Below are positions 13,860 to 16,689 of a stretch of 16,689 bases of DNA, one piece after another. A program made the translations under genes and the position numbers. The first letter of the stretch is position 1. Each line of letters starts with the position of its first letter. The notes under the pieces were generated by a model. The model ran no database searches. It was given only the letters and a program-made list of their open reading frames with translations, and was not told where the DNA came from. Location: NCBI GenBank assembly GCA_030613915.1, contig JAUWKY010000005.1:1-16689 (forward strand), read 5' to 3'. Origin of the DNA: Syntrophobacterales bacterium (GTDB lineage Bacteria > Desulfobacterota > Syntrophobacteria > BM002).

Positions 13860-14399
13860 CTAACTGTCCCCGGCTTTCTGCATAATGCGGACTCCCCGGA
13901 CCATATATTGACCCCAGGACACAAGCGTGACCGCGCCAGTGAGGTAAAAAAGGGTATGTTTGAGAAGCGGATGGGGCGCAGCCAAGGCTGTTGCCATGGT
14001 GACAATTGCGGTAATGATCTGGGCACAGGTGGTCAGCTTGCTGGCAAGGGTAGGTTTGATTTCAAAAGGTAGGTCTTGCATGAATAGAACGAATACCCCC
14101 AAAACGATGAGCACGTCCCGGCTGAGAACAATGACGGTGAGCCAGCTTGGAACCAGACTCTGGACGGCCAAAATTACGTAGGTGGTAACCAGAAGCAACT
14201 TGTCCGCTAGCGGATCTAGGAAGGCGCCCAGCCTGGATTTCTGTTTATACAGGCGGGCTATCAGACCGTCGAGTGCGTCAGTGACTCCCGCTATTATAAA
14301 GACGAAAAGGGCCTCACTGAGGCGTCCTTCGAGGAGCAAAATAACCAGCACCGGTGTCAGTAAGATGCGCAAGATTGTGAGGAAATTCGGAATGGTCAT
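13860..14399 (-). CDS. pgsA: CDP-diacylglycerol-glycerol-3-phosphate 3-phosphatidyltransferase
   Basis: The 179-residue integral membrane protein has the full CDP-alcohol phosphatidyltransferase signature DxxDGxxARx8GxxxDxxxD at residues 41-66 (D41, D44, G45, R49, G58, D62, D66). It starts with TIPNFLTILRILLTPVLVILL, typical of PgsA. About five to six hydrophobic segments are visible. It would make phosphatidylglycerol phosphate from CDP-diacylglycerol and glycerol-3-phosphate in the inner membrane. Another family member with a different alcohol is possible, but the N-terminal motif and length favour PgsA. The ATG at 14399 is 12 bp after the upstream stop with no strong ribosome site, so coupling is likely. 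A small hairpin (gaggcttacctc, 14404-14415) lies in the junction. Confidence 0.88.
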   Translation of the reverse strand: MTIPNFLTILRILLTPVLVILLLEGRLSEALFVFIIAGVTDALDGLIARLYKQKSRLGAFLDPLADKLLLVTTYVILAVQSLVPSWLTVIVLSRDVLIVLGVFVLFMQDLPFEIKPTLASKLTTCAQIITAIVTMATALAAPHPLLKHTLFYLTGAVTLVSWGQYMVRGVRIMQKAGDS

Positions 14400-14411
14400 G
14401 GCAGGAGAGGC

Positions 14412-15605
14412 TTACCTCTTGCTGAGGATAGTCACTGCTATGAAGTTTTCGTCGGTCACTTCGGCGCTGGTAACAAAAGTGCCAAAGTCGTGACCCTCCA
14501 GTGCACTCTCCAAGTCATCGAGGTTTCCCTCTAGAACGAGGGTAAAAGATCCCAGGTCGGCCTTCAGCTGAATCTGCCTGATTTCCTTTACCACAGGAGT
14601 GCGTTGGAGGTGCTCCTTGATAAGGATGAGATCACCATAGAATCTCACTCCTTCAACCTGGAGGGTAACCTCCTTGGGGGCACGGGATACGGCGACAAAG
14701 GGAGCCAGCACACCATCCACCAGGTGCGGGGCCAAACGTTCTGCCAAGGCAGTAAAACCGTAGTCAGATGCTGCATGCTCGCTGGAAGGCTGGACCTGGA
14801 CAGTGCCGGAGACCCGGGCAAGAATCTTACCACTTTCCACTCGCACTGCTCGTAGAGAGCCGCTAGCCATTCCAGTTGAATCCGTGCCGGCAGGTCGGTG
14901 AGTAACCTGACCCAGCAGGGCCACATCCGCTCCCAGAGCCTTAGCCAAGGCTTCACCCTGCTCATCAGCCAACATAGGTTCCTGGTAGATCGGATCCTCA
15001 GGTAAGCTCTCCAGGAACAGATTCGGATCTAGTGGCACCAGACCCTGGGCAGACATGAGCTTTGCCAGAGCCTGAGAAAATATAAACTGTTGATGTTCCA
15101 GAAGGGAAGTCTGCCACCACCAATGCCAGGGGTCCTCAGGGCTGGTGCGCTCAGCAACCAGGATCGCAATCCGGGGACGTTCGCTGGCAGGTAAAAATAG
15201 ACCAAGACGGCGCAATGTACGGGTCAGCCCCTCGGTGTACAGGGTTGTCAGCACGGTCACCCGATATAGTCCAAATGTCACACCTTCGTGGACTATCTGA
15301 TAGTCCTGGATGTAACTCATGGGCTCCTTGAGGATATGATCCAACAGGAGCGGATAGTAGCGAACTATGCGGTCGGAAGGAAGGAGCCAGCCTAGAGCCT
15401 GTTCCACAGCAGCGCGTAAAGCCTCCTCCAGGGCCAGCTTTCGTGCGTCTGCCGAGTCCTGTTCCAGCATGGGCCTCGTGCCGGAGGCCACCAGCGGTCT
15501 GTTCAGATCTTTATTCTGGGCTGGGGCAGGAGAAGAAAGGGCGAAGAAGAACAACCACAAGACCAACACGGCCCAAGAAACCTTGTATAGTAAAGCTTTC
15601 ATCAT
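14412..15605 (-). CDS. Exported FlgT/LPP20-like protein of unknown role
   Basis: The product is about 397 residues with a clear signal peptide: a basic start, hydrophobic core WAVLVLWLFFFALSS, and AxA-type cleavage after PAPA. It lacks a lipobox cysteine. Next comes a segment VASGTRP...ADARKLALEEALRAAVEQALGWLL, which has the pattern of FlgT N-terminal/LPP20-like domains (small periplasmic or outer-membrane-associated folds). A middle alpha/beta region holds ILVAERTSPEDPW and ALGADVALLGQV, resembling FlgT-like or TolB-N-like modules. A final domain has two short alpha/beta repeats. FlgT helps build flagellar rings in Vibrio, but no flagellar gene is nearby, so the role is open. ATG codons at 15605 and 15602 follow AAGGGG. 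An in-frame TTG at 15614 has no ribosome site. It is probably in an operon with pgsA. Confidence 0.8.
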   Translation of the reverse strand: MMKALLYKVSWAVLVLWLFFFALSSPAPAQNKDLNRPLVASGTRPMLEQDSADARKLALEEALRAAVEQALGWLLPSDRIVRYYPLLLDHILKEPMSYIQDYQIVHEGVTFGLYRVTVLTTLYTEGLTRTLRRLGLFLPASERPRIAILVAERTSPEDPWHWWWQTSLLEHQQFIFSQALAKLMSAQGLVPLDPNLFLESLPEDPIYQEPMLADEQGEALAKALGADVALLGQVTHRPAGTDSTGMASGSLRAVRVESGKILARVSGTVQVQPSSEHAASDYGFTALAERLAPHLVDGVLAPFVAVSRAPKEVTLQVEGVRFYGDLILIKEHLQRTPVVKEIRQIQLKADLGSFTLVLEGNLDDLESALEGHDFGTFVTSAEVTDENFIAVTILSKR

Positions 15606-15610
15606 CCCCT

Positions 15611-15682
15611 TCAACGGCGAATGTTAGCGGTTAGGAAGAGCCCTGTGGCTGGTTCTGCCGTCACTGCGCCAAGAGCGGTCAT
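15611..15682 (-). CDS. Possible 23-codon leader ORF before the FlgT-like gene
   Basis: An ATG at 15682 has GGAG 8 nt upstream, a good ribosome site. The frame runs 23 codons to a TGA at 15613-15611, whose end lies five bases before the ATG of the next gene. The layout suits translational coupling or a leader peptide. The sequence is Ala/Thr/Leu-rich with no long run of one amino acid, so classic amino-acid attenuation is not indicated. It may be a chance frame. Confidence 0.3.
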   Translation of the reverse strand: MTALGAVTAEPATGLFLTANIRR

Positions 15683-15693
15683 CTTCAGGGCTC
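15638..15693. repeat. Inverted repeat in the leader of the FlgT-like gene
   Basis: gagccctg (15638-15645) is the exact complement of cagggctc (15686-15693), 40 bp apart. The arms flank most of the small leader ORF. If folded in mRNA they would hide its ribosome site. Confidence 0.4.
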
Positions 15694-15850
15694 CATTTTA
15701 CTAGCACAGGGCCCGGTCATTTACAAGGGTTTTTGGGTCAGCTGCCAGCCAGCATGGAGCATGCTCCACACTTATTCAACATCGAAAACCTGCTCCTTAG
15801 GGCCAGGTCAGAGTTCAATGGCTTTGCCGGTAAAGATTGCGAGCTGTTTT
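15694..15850. other. Non-coding stretch upstream of the FlgT-like gene
   Basis: No supported gene. It contains a perfect 12-bp palindrome ggagcatgctcc (15756-15767), which overlaps a six-pair hairpin agcatg-gag-catgct (15751-15765). A weak promoter-like pair for the minus strand is TTGTAA then TAGTAA after 17 bp, near 15699-15727, but the -10 match is poor. Confidence 0.35.
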
Positions 15851-16023
15851 GGAGTACTAGAGTGCTAGAGTTCATGAAATCCCAAATTCCAAAGACTGAG
15901 GTTTCAGGTTTCAGTGTTCAGGTTTCAGTTTTTTGTTTTTCTTCCCTGACACCTGACACCCGACACCTGGCACCCTGAGATTTGGTGCTTGAGATTTGAT
16001 ATTCTGCAATGCTCCACTACTCC
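15851..16023 (+). repeat. Fold-back intergenic repeat, copy B (MITE-like)
   Basis: The 173-bp element starts GGAGTACTAGAG and ends CTCCACTACTCC, giving imperfect terminal inverted repeats (10 of 12). Inside are AGGTTTCAGGTTTCAGTG, a T-rich spacer, CCTGACACCTGACACC, and CTGAGATTTGGTGCTTGAG. The same blocks in the same order form copy A (8748-8911, opposite strand). No reading frame is supported within it, so it is a non-autonomous dispersed element. Confidence 0.75.
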
Positions 16024-16058
16024 GGCAGACTGCCGTAAGAGGAGAAAGACCATTCAAG

Positions 16059-16096
16059 CCCCCTCAGGGGGTAGCCCAAAGCCGGATCCTTTGGGC
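16059..16096 (-). terminator. Two adjacent hairpins downstream of recJ
   Basis: On the minus strand GCCCAAAG pairs with CTTTGGGC over a seven-base loop (16096-16074), eight perfect pairs. Next comes CCCCC-TGA-GGGGG (16071-16059). They start 9 nt after the recJ stop. There is no U-run, so this may be a processing or Rho-related 3' end and not a standard intrinsic terminator. Confidence 0.45.
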
Positions 16097-16105
16097 CCGG
16101 ATTCT

Positions 16106-16689
16106 TTACTTGTAGTCAATGATGTGCAACTGAATGCGGTTCTCGCCCTGCCAATGGTTCCATCTGGGGCTGAAGAGCAGCCACTCCGGAACTGGAGGTG
16201 GATGATCGGACTCAATGAAGTTGAAGCCAATGGCGCCGAGGCGTGCTTTTCCCTGCCTCAACCGCAACTGCAAATGGCACCCCTTGAGTATCTGCTGATT
16301 CTCCACCTGAAAACCTCGGCAGCAGAAAACGGGTTCTGGATTGCCTACTCCGTGAGGTTGCATTCGTTCAAGATATACCATCAGCTCAGGAGTAATCTCA
16401 TCAAGATGAACCATAGCGTCCACTTTCATTGTTCGGCGGATGTCTTCCGGGTCTATTTGCTCCTCCACAATGCTTTCGAATGCAGTGCGGAATTCTGTCA
16501 GTAGTTCTTTTCTGAGGCCCAGTCCTGCTGCCTGCTTATGGCCGCCGAAGCGCACCAGGTGATCTCTGCAGCTATACAGTGCCTGATAAAGATCGAAGGT
16601 GCCAAAACTACGGCCGGATCCTTCCCAGTGCTGGGCCACTTGTGTGAGGAGGATGGTCGGTTTGTTGAAGCGTTCGACGAGGCGGGAGG
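16106..16689 (-). CDS. recJ: Single-stranded-DNA-specific exonuclease RecJ, C-terminal part (5' end outside window)
   Basis: The frame is open to the right edge and ends with TAA at 16106; about 193 residues are present. It begins SRLVERFNKPTILLT and then shows the DHHA1 signature GSGRS, about 15 residues before RDHLVRFGGHKQAAGLGL. An OB-fold-like end follows, with HGVGNPEPVF and GFNF. These are the conserved C-terminal blocks of RecJ, the 5'-3' single-strand exonuclease used in recombination and mismatch repair. The catalytic DHH domain lies outside the window. The coding frame continues upstream of a GTG at 16639, so that codon is not the start. Confidence 0.93.
   Translation of the reverse strand, partial: SRLVERFNKPTILLTQVAQHWEGSGRSFGTFDLYQALYSCRDHLVRFGGHKQAAGLGLRKELLTEFRTAFESIVEEQIDPEDIRRTMKVDAMVHLDEITPELMVYLERMQPHGVGNPEPVFCCRGFQVENQQILKGCHLQLRLRQGKARLGAIGFNFIESDHPPPVPEWLLFSPRWNHWQGENRIQLHIIDYK

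Noticed and set aside
15733..15978. 81-codon plus-strand frame upstream of the FlgT-like gene
   Set aside because: Its second half lies in fold-back repeat B and it has no domain or ribosome site.

Overview
The window is about 16.7 kb of bacterial chromosome of intermediate GC. Gene content fits a Desulfobacterota (deltaproteobacterial) genome. It has an mglB-mglA pair, a thrS-infC-rpmI-rplT-pheS-pheT-merR block, a tRNA-Val(GAC) gene with an encoded CCA, and intergenic fold-back repeats of a type I associate with that group. This assignment is inference; there is no rRNA to anchor it.

Left part (1-2037, minus strand): a three-gene operon with a good sigma70-type promoter at 2009-2037. It encodes a Roadblock/LC7 protein (MglB-like), an MglA-like small GTPase, and a third acidic protein that runs off the left edge. 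The third protein ends in at least nine tandem ten-residue repeats of the type EEEPxLxxxx. MglA/MglB pairs control cell polarity in gliding and twitching bacteria, so this is probably a polarity module with an unrecognised third member.

Middle-left (2038-5825): about 700 bp without a convincing intact gene, holding one short reading frame that may be a decayed pterin-synthase relic. Then come two plus-strand genes: an exported 640-residue protein with two LysM domains and a large unrecognised C-terminal part, and an unusual ParA-type ATPase fused to a c-di-GMP-binding PilZ domain. The ParA-PilZ gene is visibly more A+T-rich than its surroundings. It converges on merR across a shared hairpin.

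Middle (5823-13615, minus strand): a translation block read from right to left as tRNA-Val, thrS, infC, rpmI, rplT, pheS, pheT and a MerR-type regulator. Signals seen here include a tRNA promoter, an intrinsic-terminator-like hairpin only about 18 nt before thrS, an infC gene with no ATG/GTG/TTG start (AUA or AUU is required), and a near-consensus promoter inside the block just before rpmI. ihfA, which often follows pheT, is absent.

Right part (13860-16689, minus strand): the 3' end of recJ, an exported FlgT/LPP20-like protein preceded by a possible 23-codon leader ORF, and pgsA. Three intergenic fold-back repeats sit at 8748-8911, 13632-13857 and 15851-16023. The first and third share sequence and are members of one family.

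The most unusual items are the ParA-PilZ fusion, the third member of the mglBA operon, the terminator/attenuator before thrS, and the non-canonical infC start. No CRISPR array, intact insertion sequence or phage gene was seen.
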